A stretch of DNA of 19,851 nt from Candidatus Avelusimicrobium ruminicola. Lineage in GTDB: Bacteria > Elusimicrobiota > Elusimicrobia > Elusimicrobiales > Elusimicrobiaceae. The notes below the pieces were generated by a model that saw only the letters and a program-made list of their open reading frames with translations, had not been told where the DNA came from and did not search any database. The DNA is taken from positions 1 through 19,851 of the forward strand of contig ONQH01000022.1 in NCBI GenBank assembly GCA_900319885.1, written 5' to 3'. Position numbers and translations under genes: made by a program. Positions 1 through 6,894 of the stretch are shown here, piece after piece. Numbering within the stretch: the first letter of the stretch is position 1; each line of letters begins with the position of its first letter.

Positions 1-161
1 GTTGCGGGGAAAAGTTGCCCGCATAGGCGTGTCTGGATGACACGTCAAGGGCAAGTCACCGCAAGATAAACAGGTTTTGGAAAATTGTATCGCATAAAAC
101 AACCCTGGTTAAACTTTTCCCGTTTAACCTGGGTGCGTAAAAGCGTAACTTCGCGAAGTCG
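1..161. repeat. Dispersed repeat, copy 1 (cut by window start)
   Basis: Bases 1-99 match 2246-2344 base for base. The following ~65 bases match 2395-2460 with a few substitutions. The copy ends directly against the gdhA stop codon, as the second copy ends against the histidine kinase stop codon. It contains an inverted repeat at 102-134 and has a single 50-bp unit (50-99) where copy 2 has two. No credible coding sequence is seen in it. It may be an intergenic repeat family used as a 3' untranslated region and terminator. Confidence 0.85.
102..134 (-). terminator. Possible terminator hairpin after gdhA
   Basis: A 13-bp inverted repeat (102-114 against 122-134, one T-T mismatch, 7-base loop) lies 28 bases beyond the gdhA stop. 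On the minus strand it is followed by TTGTTTTATG, a short U-rich tail, so it is a plausible but weak factor-independent terminator. It is part of the dispersed repeat. Confidence 0.45.
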
Positions 162-1511
162 TTAAACCAACCCTTGGTCAATCATTGAATCGGCTACTTT
201 AATAAACCCCGCAATATTCGCGCCGGCTACATAATCACCGGGCGTGGCAAACTCTTGGGCGTAGGTCAAACAACTGGTGTGGATACTGGCCATGATACGT
301 TTTAAGTAATCGTCCACTTCTTGCGCGGTCCAATAAATACGCATACTGTTTTGGGTCATTTCCAGGCCGGACACCGCCACCCCGCCGGCGTTGGAGGCTT
401 TGCCGGGGGAGTACAAAATTTTTGCCGCCTTAAACGCGTCTACCGCTTCGGGCGTAGAGGGCATGTTGGCCCCTTCGCACACTAACTTGCACCCGTTTTT
501 AAGAAGTGTCTTGGCATCCGCCCCGGTGAGTTCGTTTTCACACGCAGTGGGGAAGGCGCAATCGCACGGGATATCCCACGTTTTTTGGTGCGGGCGGAAA
601 ACCGCAGACGGGAATTTGTCCGCATATTCTTTGACACTGCCGCGCCGCACAAACACAAGGTCTTTTAAGAACGCCAGTTTCTCTTCGTTAAGGCCGTCTT
701 TGTCGTAAATACTGCCGTCGTAATCTAAGAACCCGACGACTTTAGCCCCTAACTGGGTCAGTTTTTCCATGGTGTAAATGCCCACGTTGCCCGCGCCGGA
801 CACCACACACACTTTGCCCTTGAGGCTATCTTGGCGGGTGGCGAGCATATTTTGTGCAAAATATCCCACCCCGTAGCCGGTGGCTTGCGGGCGCAACAGA
901 CTGCCGCCCCAGTTGGGTTTTTTGCCGGTAAATACGCCGGTGAAATCGTTGGTGAGTTTTTTGTACTGGCCGAACATGTAGCCAATCTCGCGCGCGCCAC
1001 AGCCCAGGTCTCCGGCGGGGACGTCGGTATGATAGCCGATATGGTGGTACAGTTCGTCAATAAACGCATGGCAAAAGCGCATGACTTCGTCGTCACTCTT
1101 GCCGCGGGTGTCAAAGTCACTGCCGCCTTTGCCGCCGCCCAACGGAAGCGTGGTGAGGCTATTTTTGAAGGTTTGTTCAAAGGCTAAAAATTTGAGCGAG
1201 TCCATCGTCACCGAACTATGAAAGCGAATCCCCCCCTTGTACGGGCCCAGTGCGCTGTTGAACTGCACGCGGTAGCCGCGGTTGACGTGGATTTCGCCCT
1301 TGTCATCTTTCCACGGTACGCGGAACACAATCATCCGCTCCGGCTCTACCATGCGCTCTAAAATCTTCTCCTTTATATAAAGGGGTTTATGTTCCAGCAC
1401 CGGGGTAAGGGTTTGTACTACTTCTTCCACCGCTTGCAAGAAAACTTTTTGCGTGGCGTTTTGGGTATGTACTTCTTCTAAAAAGTGAGACAAATAGGTT
1501 TTCGTAGTCAT
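162..1511 (-). CDS. gdhA: NADP-type glutamate dehydrogenase
   Basis: Catalyses the reversible reductive amination of 2-oxoglutarate to glutamate in the cytoplasm, the main low-affinity route of ammonium assimilation. The 449 residues match the usual length of the hexameric class I enzymes. Visible landmarks are LPLGGGKGG at 122-130 with catalytic Lys128, PAGDLG at 165-170 with the catalytic Asp168, the NWGGSLLRPQATGYG block from about 200, and the Rossmann-fold GAGNVG at 239-244. NADP specificity is assumed from family resemblance. The start at 1511 is chosen over an in-frame ATG at 1541 because an AGGAG ribosome binding site lies between them, eight or so bases before the chosen ATG. It is divergent from the metalloregulator at 1597, and the shared 85-bp gap must hold both promoters. 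Confidence 0.96.
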   Translation of the reverse strand: MTTKTYLSHFLEEVHTQNATQKVFLQAVEEVVQTLTPVLEHKPLYIKEKILERMVEPERMIVFRVPWKDDKGEIHVNRGYRVQFNSALGPYKGGIRFHSSVTMDSLKFLAFEQTFKNSLTTLPLGGGKGGSDFDTRGKSDDEVMRFCHAFIDELYHHIGYHTDVPAGDLGCGAREIGYMFGQYKKLTNDFTGVFTGKKPNWGGSLLRPQATGYGVGYFAQNMLATRQDSLKGKVCVVSGAGNVGIYTMEKLTQLGAKVVGFLDYDGSIYDKDGLNEEKLAFLKDLVFVRRGSVKEYADKFPSAVFRPHQKTWDIPCDCAFPTACENELTGADAKTLLKNGCKLVCEGANMPSTPEAVDAFKAAKILYSPGKASNAGGVAVSGLEMTQNSMRIYWTAQEVDDYLKRIMASIHTSCLTYAQEFATPGDYVAGANIAGFIKVADSMIDQGLV

Positions 1512-1581
1512 GGTTCGGTTCTCCTTGCTATTATTAAACATCTATTGCACGCGAAATGCAAGCCACTTTTGCGGGAAAATA

Positions 1582-1590
1582 TGTTACACT
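1582..1590 (+). promoter_or_regulatory. Extended -10 promoter, leaderless start of the DtxR-like gene
   Basis: TGT-TACACT lies exactly six bases before the ATG at 1597, so the expected transcription start coincides with the start codon. The AAGGG just before the ATG is only one base away and is too close to act as a ribosome binding site. No good -35 box is seen. The same architecture occurs at 4644, 6910 and 13106. Confidence 0.55.
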
Positions 1591-1596
1591 AAGGGT

Positions 1597-1974
1597 ATGA
1601 AACTGACTGCCAACATGGAAGACTATTTAGAAGCCGTTGCGTTCTGCGCCGATGAAAACGGCATGACCCGCGTGAGTGACATACGCGATATGTTGGGCGT
1701 AAAAACCCCCAGCGTAACCGGGGCTATGAAGGCCCTGGCGCAGGAAGGCTACGTGGTACACGCACGCTACAGCGGTATCACGCTCACCGCCAAAGGCCGC
1801 CGCGCCGCGCAGGATGTAAAAAGCCGGCACGAACTCTTCCGTCATTTCTTGCAACACGTGCTGGGCGTCAGCCCCAAAACCGCCGAAGAAGACGCGTGCA
1901 AAATGGAACACACCGTAAGCAAAGAAACGCTGAACAAATTGCACACGTACGTCCATAAACTTAGCGAAAAATAA
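1597..1974 (+). CDS. DtxR/MntR-family metal-dependent transcriptional regulator
   Basis: A 125-residue protein with an N-terminal winged helix-turn-helix (about 5-65) and a C-terminal dimerisation and metal-binding part. There is no third SH3-like domain, so the length is that of MntR rather than DtxR. Candidate metal ligands are Asp9, Glu12, His78, Glu98/Glu99, Cys101, Glu104 and His105. The C-x-x-E-H arrangement resembles the iron sensor DtxR, whereas Asp9/Glu12 resemble MntR, so iron or manganese cannot be decided. Members of this family repress metal uptake genes when metal is bound. No metal transporter lies in the window, so its targets are elsewhere unless it also acts on the divergent gdhA. 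The ATG at 1597 is chosen because the family begins with the MEDYLE helix and an extended -10 box sits six bases upstream. Confidence 0.85.
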   Translation: MKLTANMEDYLEAVAFCADENGMTRVSDIRDMLGVKTPSVTGAMKALAQEGYVVHARYSGITLTAKGRRAAQDVKSRHELFRHFLQHVLGVSPKTAEEDACKMEHTVSKETLNKLHTYVHKLSEK

Positions 1975-2009
1975 ACCCACACAACGCGCGGCAACAGCGT
2001 GCGTGGAAG

Positions 2010-2030
2010 ATCCCGGATCAAGTCCGGGAT
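2010..2030. repeat. GTCATCCCGG-type palindromic repeat
   Basis: ATCCCGGA (2010-2017) and TCCGGGAT (2023-2030) form a perfect 8-bp stem with a 5-base loop, inside the frequently seen GATCCCGG...CCGGGATGAC intergenic motif. When translated it yields the GHPGLDPGS string that often appears in false gene calls. Confidence 0.8.
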
Positions 2031-2107
2031 GACCGCCTTTATTATAAAGCGTCATTTTCAAAGGCTGTAAGCGGGAATCTACACCTCTTGAGAAGAACAA
2101 GGAGAAG

Positions 2108-2132
2108 ATCCCCGACAGAAACACTCGGGGAT
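2108..2132. repeat. Second palindromic repeat, GTCATCCCCGA type
   Basis: ATCCCCGA (2108-2115) and TCGGGGAT (2125-2132) form an 8-bp stem with a 9-base loop. It is a sister of the hairpin at 2010-2030 with the same GATC...GATGAC borders. A degenerate third unit may lie at about 2051-2081. Confidence 0.75.
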
Positions 2133-2149
2133 GACATTTATAAGAGGAT

Positions 2150-2177
2150 GCGTAAAAGTGTAACGTCGCGGTGTCGT
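2150..2177. repeat. 28-base cassette shared with the large repeat
   Basis: These 28 bases, starting GCGTAAAAGTGTAACGTCGC, are identical to 2431-2458 and match 135-162 with four differences. In the large repeat the cassette adjoins a 13-bp-stem hairpin. Here it instead adjoins the 2108-2132 palindrome, so it behaves as an independent module. Confidence 0.8.
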
Positions 2178-2245
2178 GAACCTTGGCTGTGCAGGCTAGC
2201 ACCGGTATTTGCGCTGCCCAGATGATTTTTCAAAACCGCTTTTAG

Positions 2246-2457
2246 GTTGCGGGGAAAAGTTGCCCGCATAGGCGTGTCTGGATGACACGTCAAGGGCAAG
2301 TCACCGCAAGATAAACAGGTTTTGGAAAATTGTATCGCATAAAAGGCAAGTCACCGCAAGATAAACAGGTTTTGGAAAATTGTATCGCATAAAAGCAACC
2401 CAGGTTAAACTTTTTCCGTTTAACCTGGGTGCGTAAAAGTGTAACGTCGCGGTGTCG
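2246..2457. repeat. Dispersed repeat, copy 2, with internal 50-bp tandem duplication
   Basis: 2246-2344 equals 1-99 exactly. The unit 2295-2344 is then repeated perfectly at 2345-2394. The remainder, 2395-2457, matches the end of copy 1 and abuts the histidine kinase stop codon. The perfect identity of the tandem units implies a recent slippage or recombination event. Confidence 0.9.
2398..2430 (-). terminator. Possible terminator hairpin after the histidine kinase
   Basis: A perfect 13-bp stem (2398-2410 with 2418-2430) and a 7-base loop lie 28 bases past the stop codon, followed on the minus strand by TGCTTTTATG. The U tract is short, so termination efficiency is uncertain. It is the same element as 102-134 but with the mismatch repaired. 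Confidence 0.5.
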
Positions 2458-3399
2458 TTAATTTAGCGGAAGGGTGAACCAGAAGGTGGAGCCTTGTCCT
2501 AGCCCCGCACTCTCCACGCCAATCTCTCCGCCGTGCGCTTCTATAATTTCCTGCGCAATAGAGAGGCCTAAGCCCCAGCCTTGTTTTTTGGCGGTGCGGT
2601 CCACGTCGGACTGGTGGAACTTTTGGAAGATTTTCTCTTTTTCGCTGTGAATTACGCCGGGGCCGTTATCGGTCAGTTGGAAAGTCAGTTGCCCGTTATC
2701 CACGTAAAAGCGTGCTTCAATGCGTCCGCCCTGGGGCGAAAATTTAATAGCGTTACCCAACAGATTGTTAATCACTTGCGAAATGCGGAACCGGTCCGCC
2801 ACAACCATCACGTCGGTGGGATAGTCGCACTTTTGCAGGTAAATGCCTTTCTTCTGCGCGCCTACGTTTTGCAACGCCATCACATCAGCAAGTAGCGCAT
2901 TAAACGAGAAGGGTTGCTTGTCCATACTGAACTGGCCGGACTCTATGCGCGAAATATCAATCAAATCCGCCATGAGCATATTCATATTGTCGGTAGCCTT
3001 TAAGATGTTGTTGAGGGCGGTTTGGTCGCTGGTGCCGCCGGCGGCGTTGGCGGTGGTGTTGCGGTCCATCATCAGTACCGAGGTAAACCCCTGGATCGCC
3101 GAGAGCGGCTGGCGCAAATCGTGCGCGGCAATAGACATAAATTTGGAGCGGATGTCGTTCAAGCGGTTGAGTTCCTGGTTGGACAGGCGCAACTTTTCCA
3201 CCATGCTTTCCAGCATATTTACTTTACCGGAAAGTTGCATTTGCAAGTTGGCAATTTGTTGCTGGTAATTGTGCTCGGCCTTGAGGATGGTGCGGTTCAT
3301 TTTTTTGAGCACAAACTTGCGCGTAATCCAATACGTCAGCAGTGCAATAATGGCAATAATCAGTAGTGAATAAGACAGCAAAAATTGGGATGTACTCAT
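2458..3399 (-). CDS. Membrane-anchored sensor histidine kinase without a sensor domain
   Basis: A 313-residue kinase that should autophosphorylate and pass phosphate to a response regulator. In order: one N-terminal membrane helix (about 7-25), a coiled coil (about 40-82), a HisKA domain with the phospho-acceptor His93 in AAHDLRQPLSA, then the ATPase domain with an N box (NNLLGNAIKF, 211-220), G1 box DNGPG (244-248) and G2 box GWGLGLS (274-280). Nothing that looks like a periplasmic or PAS sensor domain is present, so the signal may enter through the membrane helix or the coiled coil. No response regulator is encoded in the window. Its ATG overlaps the upstream gene's TGA by four bases (ATGA), so it is translationally coupled to the TsaC-like gene in an rsmI-led operon. 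Confidence 0.92.
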   Translation of the reverse strand: MSTSQFLLSYSLLIIAIIALLTYWITRKFVLKKMNRTILKAEHNYQQQIANLQMQLSGKVNMLESMVEKLRLSNQELNRLNDIRSKFMSIAAHDLRQPLSAIQGFTSVLMMDRNTTANAAGGTSDQTALNNILKATDNMNMLMADLIDISRIESGQFSMDKQPFSFNALLADVMALQNVGAQKKGIYLQKCDYPTDVMVVADRFRISQVINNLLGNAIKFSPQGGRIEARFYVDNGQLTFQLTDNGPGVIHSEKEKIFQKFHQSDVDRTAKKQGWGLGLSIAQEIIEAHGGEIGVESAGLGQGSTFWFTLPLN

Positions 3400-3959
3400 A
3401 AATAATCTTCTACGTCTTCATAGACGCAGCGTAACTCCTCGGGGTCAATACTGCCCGCCCGTAGCACGGTGTACGGCAGACAGGTAGCGTCCAGCACGGT
3501 GGAAGCCAACGGGCTTAGCGTGCCGTCCGTCAAAATATATTCTACTTTTCCGTCAAAAAAGTCTAACACGTCTTCTTCGCGCGTCAGCACCGCTTGCCCG
3601 TGCAAGTTGGCACTGGTGGATGCCAGCGGCATATTCATCTGCACTAAAATACGCAGCAGCGGCAAATGCGCCGGCACGCGTATCCCCAACGCTTGGCTGC
3701 CGCGCAGCAGCGGCTTACCCGCCGGGCTGGGCGGCACAATCAGCGTCAGCCCCCCCGGCCAAAATACTTGTGCCGCGTGCAACGCCCCCGGGCCAAAAGA
3801 CGCAATCTGTTGGACGCTGTCTTCACAAAACGCGCCGGTGCCTATGCCATAGACAGTATCGGTAGCGTACACCGCCACCGCACCGCCCGACAACGCGTGC
3901 GCCACCGCGGCAATTTGGGCGTCTGTTAAGGTGCGGATGTTATAGATCTGTGTCATCAT
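3396..3959 (-). CDS. Shortened TsaC/Sua5/YrdC-family protein
   Basis: The family makes threonylcarbamoyl-AMP from threonine, bicarbonate and ATP for the tRNA modification t6A, in the cytoplasm. The 187-residue product keeps the YrdC landmarks ATDTVYG (32-38), WPGG-LTLI (67-74), LGIRVP (91-96) and STSAN (114-118). The interval between ATDTVYG and WPG is only 28 residues, roughly half that of E. coli TsaC. The missing part includes the conserved KxRP segment that binds substrate, and no Sua5 C-terminal domain follows. It may be a diverged enzyme or a YciO-like relative of unknown role. The start at 3959 (or 3956) is chosen because GGAGGAAG precedes it at suitable distance. It overlaps the end of rsmI by about 20 bases. 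Confidence 0.8.
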   Translation of the reverse strand: MMTQIYNIRTLTDAQIAAVAHALSGGAVAVYATDTVYGIGTGAFCEDSVQQIASFGPGALHAAQVFWPGGLTLIVPPSPAGKPLLRGSQALGIRVPAHLPLLRILVQMNMPLASTSANLHGQAVLTREEDVLDFFDGKVEYILTDGTLSPLASTVLDATCLPYTVLRAGSIDPEELRCVYEDVEDYL

Positions 3960-4644
3960 CAGGTTCTTCCTCCCGGGCACCGAAGCAGTCAATAATCAGC
4001 ACAAACTCGCCCTGTACTTTATTTTTTTTAGCAAATTGGGCGGCTAAGGTTCCGGCTGGGCCGCGCAGATACTCTTCATATACTTTAGAAATTTCACGCG
4101 CCACTACTACGGGGATATTTTCCCCCAACGTTTTGGCAATCAGTTCCAACATTTTTACCACGCGGTAAGGCGATTCATACACCACCACGGGATGTTGCAG
4201 TTCGGCCGCCGCGCTAAGCAGTTTGGCGGCTTTACCCGGCTTGCGCGGCAAAAACCCTAAAAACGTAAACGCGCCGCCCGTCAGCCCAGCGCCCGAAAGC
4301 GCACACGCCACCGCACTGGGGCCCGGCAGAGCCGTCACCGGGATATTCGCGCCCACCGCGGCTTGGACCAATTTCCACCCCGGGTCGGAAATACACGGCG
4401 TGCCGCAATCGCTCACCAGCGCACAGTTTTTGCCGGCCTGCAACGCCTGCAAACAGCGCGCCACCGAACGCTCGTCATTTTCGTTATATCGGTAGAGCGG
4501 TTTATGAATTTGAAAATGCGTGAGCAAAGTTTGCGTGCGGCGGGTATCCTCGCACAGCACGGCGTCCACCGTCTGCAACACGTCCAGCGCGCGAAGCGTA
4601 ATATCCCGCAAGTTTCCCAAAGGCGTAGGCACAATGTAGAGCAT
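3940..4644 (-). CDS. rsmI: 16S rRNA (cytidine-1402 2'-O)-methyltransferase RsmI
   Basis: Methylates the 2'-hydroxyl of C1402 in the decoding centre of 16S rRNA, using S-adenosylmethionine. The 234-residue protein shows the tetrapyrrole-methylase-like fold motifs: VPTPLGNLRDIT (5-16), CEDTRRT (31-37), YNEN (53-56), SDCGTPCISDPG (78-89, usually SDAGTP, so Cys replaces Ala here) and ALPGPSAV. The C-terminal helical extension found in longer RsmI proteins is largely absent. It is first in a minus-strand operon with the TsaC-like gene and the histidine kinase. The ATG has no ribosome binding site; an extended -10 box lies six bases upstream, suggesting a leaderless message. Confidence 0.94.
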   Translation of the reverse strand: MLYIVPTPLGNLRDITLRALDVLQTVDAVLCEDTRRTQTLLTHFQIHKPLYRYNENDERSVARCLQALQAGKNCALVSDCGTPCISDPGWKLVQAAVGANIPVTALPGPSAVACALSGAGLTGGAFTFLGFLPRKPGKAAKLLSAAAELQHPVVVYESPYRVVKMLELIAKTLGENIPVVVAREISKVYEEYLRGPAGTLAAQFAKKNKVQGEFVLIIDCFGAREEEPDDDTDL

Positions 4645-4650
4645 AGTATC

Positions 4651-4659
4651 AGTATATCA
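4651..4659 (-). promoter_or_regulatory. Extended -10 promoter, leaderless start of rsmI
   Basis: On the minus strand TGA-TATACT is followed by GATACT and then the rsmI ATG (4644-4642). The six-base gap places transcription initiation at the start codon. No purine-rich ribosome binding site is present. The -35 region is only A/T-rich. Confidence 0.6.
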
Positions 4660-4715
4660 AAAAAAACAGGAAATTTTTTTCCAAATCTTTTCCATATTTT
4701 TATAAAATATTTACT

Positions 4716-4724
4716 TGTTATAAA
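4716..4724 (+). promoter_or_regulatory. Probable extended -10 promoter of the YfcC-type transporter
   Basis: TGT-TATAAA lies in a very A/T-rich stretch (4660-4740) and would start transcription near 4731. That gives a leader of about 29 bases that contains the AGAGGTGA ribosome binding site at 4741-4748. The -35 region has no clear consensus. It is back to back with the rsmI promoter. Confidence 0.45.
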
Positions 4725-4759
4725 TTATCTTAAAACATATAGAGGTGAAACAAAAAACA

Positions 4760-6223
4760 ATGGCACGCATCCTAAAAAAAATCAAACTAAATACATTTGC
4801 GATGATTCTAGGCATCATTGCCGTAGTAACGGTGATGACTTGGGTAGTTCCCAGCGGTTCGTACGACCGGGTAGAACACGAAGGACGGATGATGGTAGTC
4901 TCCGGCACGTATCACGCGGTAGAACGCGCCCCGCAAGGAATTTTTGATGTACTTACGGCCCCGATTACCGGGTTTGCCGAAACAGCCGAAGTAATTGTAT
5001 TTTTGTTAGTGATTGGCGGGGTGCTGTGCGTCGTTGAAAAAACAGGCGCCATTACCGCCGGGATCGGCGCGGTGAGCCGGTTCTTTCAAAAGAACCCGAA
5101 ACTGCGTTTCTTGTTTATCCCGCTGGGGATTATTGTGTTTTCGCTGTGCGGGGCCACGTTCGGCATGTGCGAAGAGGCGCTCATCTTCATCCCCATTTTT
5201 ATTCCGCTGGCTTTGTCTTTAGGCTATGACTCCGCGCTGGGGACCGCCATCCCGTTTGTGGGCGCGGGCGTAGGGTTCGCCGCGGCATTTACCAACCCGT
5301 TTACCGTCGGGATTGCACAAGGTATCGCGCAAGTGCCGCTGTACTCGGGCATTGGGTACCGTTTTGTGATTTGGATGGTGTGCACCGCCGTAGTAATTAC
5401 CTGGATGATGTGGTACGCGCACAAAGTACGCAAAAATCCGCAAGCCAGTTTAACGTACGAATTTGACCAGGAAAAACGCAAAGAACTGAAACTGGAAAAA
5501 GAACCCATCCGCATGACCCGTCGGCAAAAGTGGGTACTCCTAGCGTTTGGCTTGGGGTTGGTGGGATTAGTGATTGGCGTACTTAAACCGCAAATCTGCT
5601 CGTTCATCCACAACACCTGGGGCGTTGATTTAATGCAAATGCTAAACCTGGAACAAGAAGGCTGGTACATTACCGAAATTGCCGCGTTGTTTTTGGGCGT
5701 AGGGTTTGCGTGCGGTATTTTGGGCAAGATGAATATGCAAGAGTTTAGTGATGCGTTCTTTGACGGGGTACGCAGCATGGCGGAAATTGCCATGCTCTTG
5801 TGCTTTGCCAAAGCCATTGTGATTATTGCCAATAACGGGCACATTTTAGATACGCTACTGGAGTGGATGAGCAGTGCCATTAAACACCTCCACCCGATTT
5901 GCGCCTCGTGGGCGGCTATGATGCTGCAGACGGTGATTGATTTCTTCATCCCGTCCGGGTCCAGCAAAGCGGTACTTACCATGCCGGTATTGGCCCCGCT
6001 GGCTGACCTAATCGGCATTTCACGCCAAACGATGGTACTGGCGTTTCAGTTGGGCGGCAGTTGGCTCAATATCTCTATGCCGACCGACCCGGTAACGATT
6101 GCGGCCATCGGCTTTGCGCGCATTAGTTTTGGGCGGTGGCTCAAGTGGATTTTGCCGCTACTGATTTTAATGTATCTGCTAAGTTTTGCGTTCTTAATTC
6201 CGCCGTACTTCACCGGCTGGTAA
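4760..6223 (+). CDS. YfcC/DcuC-family membrane transporter
   Basis: A 487-residue, very hydrophobic protein with about twelve predicted membrane helices, resembling the YfcC branch of the DcuC/ArcD group (C4-dicarboxylate carriers and basic amino acid antiporters). The N-terminal TWVVPSGSYDR and the C-terminal SGSSK (399-403) followed by a GGSWLNISMPTDP re-entrant-like segment are typical of this group. Substrate cannot be read from sequence; amino acids, peptides or dicarboxylates are all possible. The ATG at 4760 is chosen because AGAGGTGA sits 11 bases upstream. The GTG at 4745 lies inside that site. It is a single-gene transcript closed by a strong terminator at 6241. Confidence 0.9.
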   Translation: MARILKKIKLNTFAMILGIIAVVTVMTWVVPSGSYDRVEHEGRMMVVSGTYHAVERAPQGIFDVLTAPITGFAETAEVIVFLLVIGGVLCVVEKTGAITAGIGAVSRFFQKNPKLRFLFIPLGIIVFSLCGATFGMCEEALIFIPIFIPLALSLGYDSALGTAIPFVGAGVGFAAAFTNPFTVGIAQGIAQVPLYSGIGYRFVIWMVCTAVVITWMMWYAHKVRKNPQASLTYEFDQEKRKELKLEKEPIRMTRRQKWVLLAFGLGLVGLVIGVLKPQICSFIHNTWGVDLMQMLNLEQEGWYITEIAALFLGVGFACGILGKMNMQEFSDAFFDGVRSMAEIAMLLCFAKAIVIIANNGHILDTLLEWMSSAIKHLHPICASWAAMMLQTVIDFFIPSGSSKAVLTMPVLAPLADLIGISRQTMVLAFQLGGSWLNISMPTDPVTIAAIGFARISFGRWLKWILPLLILMYLLSFAFLIPPYFTGW

Positions 6224-6240
6224 AAATATTACTATCAAAG

Positions 6241-6277
6241 AACCCTCACCGGCCCAAGGTGAGGGTTTTGTTTTCTT
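6241..6277 (+). terminator. Strong factor-independent terminator of the YfcC-type gene
   Basis: AACCCTCACC (6241-6250) pairs perfectly with GGTGAGGGTT (6258-6267) around a 7-base loop and is followed by TTGTTTTCTT. It lies 18 bases past the stop codon and separates this gene from the convergent pilin gene. Confidence 0.9.
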
Positions 6278-6292
6278 ATAAAAAGTACCGTG

Positions 6293-6811
6293 CTAGTCAC
6301 CTAGCCGATAATACGAAAACCACTGCTCCCCCACATAAGTACCCCCTGCGTTTTGGCATACTCGCTTGGAAAGATTATCCTCCACATTGGCAAAACAATA
6401 CGCCTTCCCTTGCTGAAAGGTAACATTCCCAATAACTGTATCACGGAAAAACTTAACGTACATAATTTTGTCATTTCCGCCTTCCGCGCTACTCAAATTA
6501 TTCGTTATGCCAAACTGTTCATTTCCACATTCATAATAGTTGAAAGTACCGTCTCCGCCATCTATTTTTTCTTCACAATTTGAAGATGGTAGCGAGATAG
6601 CGAACTCTAATTCATTTACGTGCCTTGCATAGTGCCCGTGTTCCATATAATAGAACTGCTCGGCCTGATACAGAGCATCCACGATAGGCATATATTTTGC
6701 AAAAGTAGCTTTGCGCACCGCTTGCTGATACTGCGGCAAGGCAATAGCCGCCAAAATACCAATAATAAGCACCACTACCAGTAGTTCGATAAGCGTAAAT
6801 CCCCGATTCAT
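6293..6811 (-). CDS. Type IV pilin-like protein (pseudopilin)
   Basis: A 172-residue prepilin. The leader MNRG is cut before Phe by prepilin peptidase, giving mature FTLIELLVVV with Glu5, and the hydrophobic helix continues to about residue 24 (LAAIALPQYQQ). The rest is a globular head with a glycine-rich insertion and several cysteines (the SNCEEK and YYECGN segments, and Cys residues in YCFANV and RVCQNAGG) that could form disulfides. It would be assembled into a type IV pilus or type II secretion pseudopilus. No assembly ATPase, platform protein or peptidase is nearby. The start at 6811 is chosen for the short leader and a GGGGGAG ribosome binding site just upstream; the in-frame ATG at 6841 would give an unusually long leader. 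Confidence 0.92.
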   Translation of the reverse strand: MNRGFTLIELLVVVLIIGILAAIALPQYQQAVRKATFAKYMPIVDALYQAEQFYYMEHGHYARHVNELEFAISLPSSNCEEKIDGGDGTFNYYECGNEQFGITNNLSSAEGGNDKIMYVKFFRDTVIGNVTFQQGKAYCFANVEDNLSKRVCQNAGGTYVGEQWFSYYRLGD

Positions 6812-6855
6812 AACTCCCCCTGCTTCTTCACAAACGTTCAAACCCGATTACTATA

Positions 6856-6883
6856 AGTATACATATATTCTACTAAAAATCAA
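6856..6883 (-). promoter_or_regulatory. Promoter of the pilin gene
   Basis: On the minus strand, -35 TTGATT (6883-6878), a 16-base spacer and -10 TATACT (6861-6856) lead to a start about 40 bases before the pilin ATG. The -35 box lies close to the divergent extended -10 of the symporter, so the two units may interfere with each other. Confidence 0.55.
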
Positions 6884-6894
6884 GGCCTTGTTTT

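Larger units (their letters stand above)
1975..2457. other. Gene-free stretch made of stacked repeats
   Basis: No supportable gene lies between the regulator and the histidine kinase stop. The stretch holds two GATC...GATGAC hairpins (2010-2030, 2108-2132), a 28-base cassette at 2150-2177, an unassigned segment 2178-2245, and the large repeat copy at 2246-2457 with its internal 50-bp tandem duplication and terminal hairpin. A reverse-strand reading frame across 1627-2202 is only antisense to the regulator plus translated repeat. Confidence 0.8.

Noticed and set aside
758..1180. 140-codon reverse-strand frame inside gdhA and the opposite 831-1187 frame
   Set aside because: Both are shadows of the gdhA coding frame in a G/C-rich segment.
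1627..2202. 191-codon reverse-strand frame over the metalloregulator and repeats
   Set aside because: It is antisense to a well-supported gene and its N-terminal half translates the palindromic repeats (GGHPGLDPGSS is a known artefact string).
2295..2394. CRISPR-like tandem repeat
   Set aside because: The two 50-bp units are directly adjacent with no spacers, and the single unit at 50-99 shows it is part of a larger repeat.
5224..6018. 264-codon reverse-strand frame
   Set aside because: Antisense to the YfcC-type transporter, whose membrane pattern and family motifs are clear.
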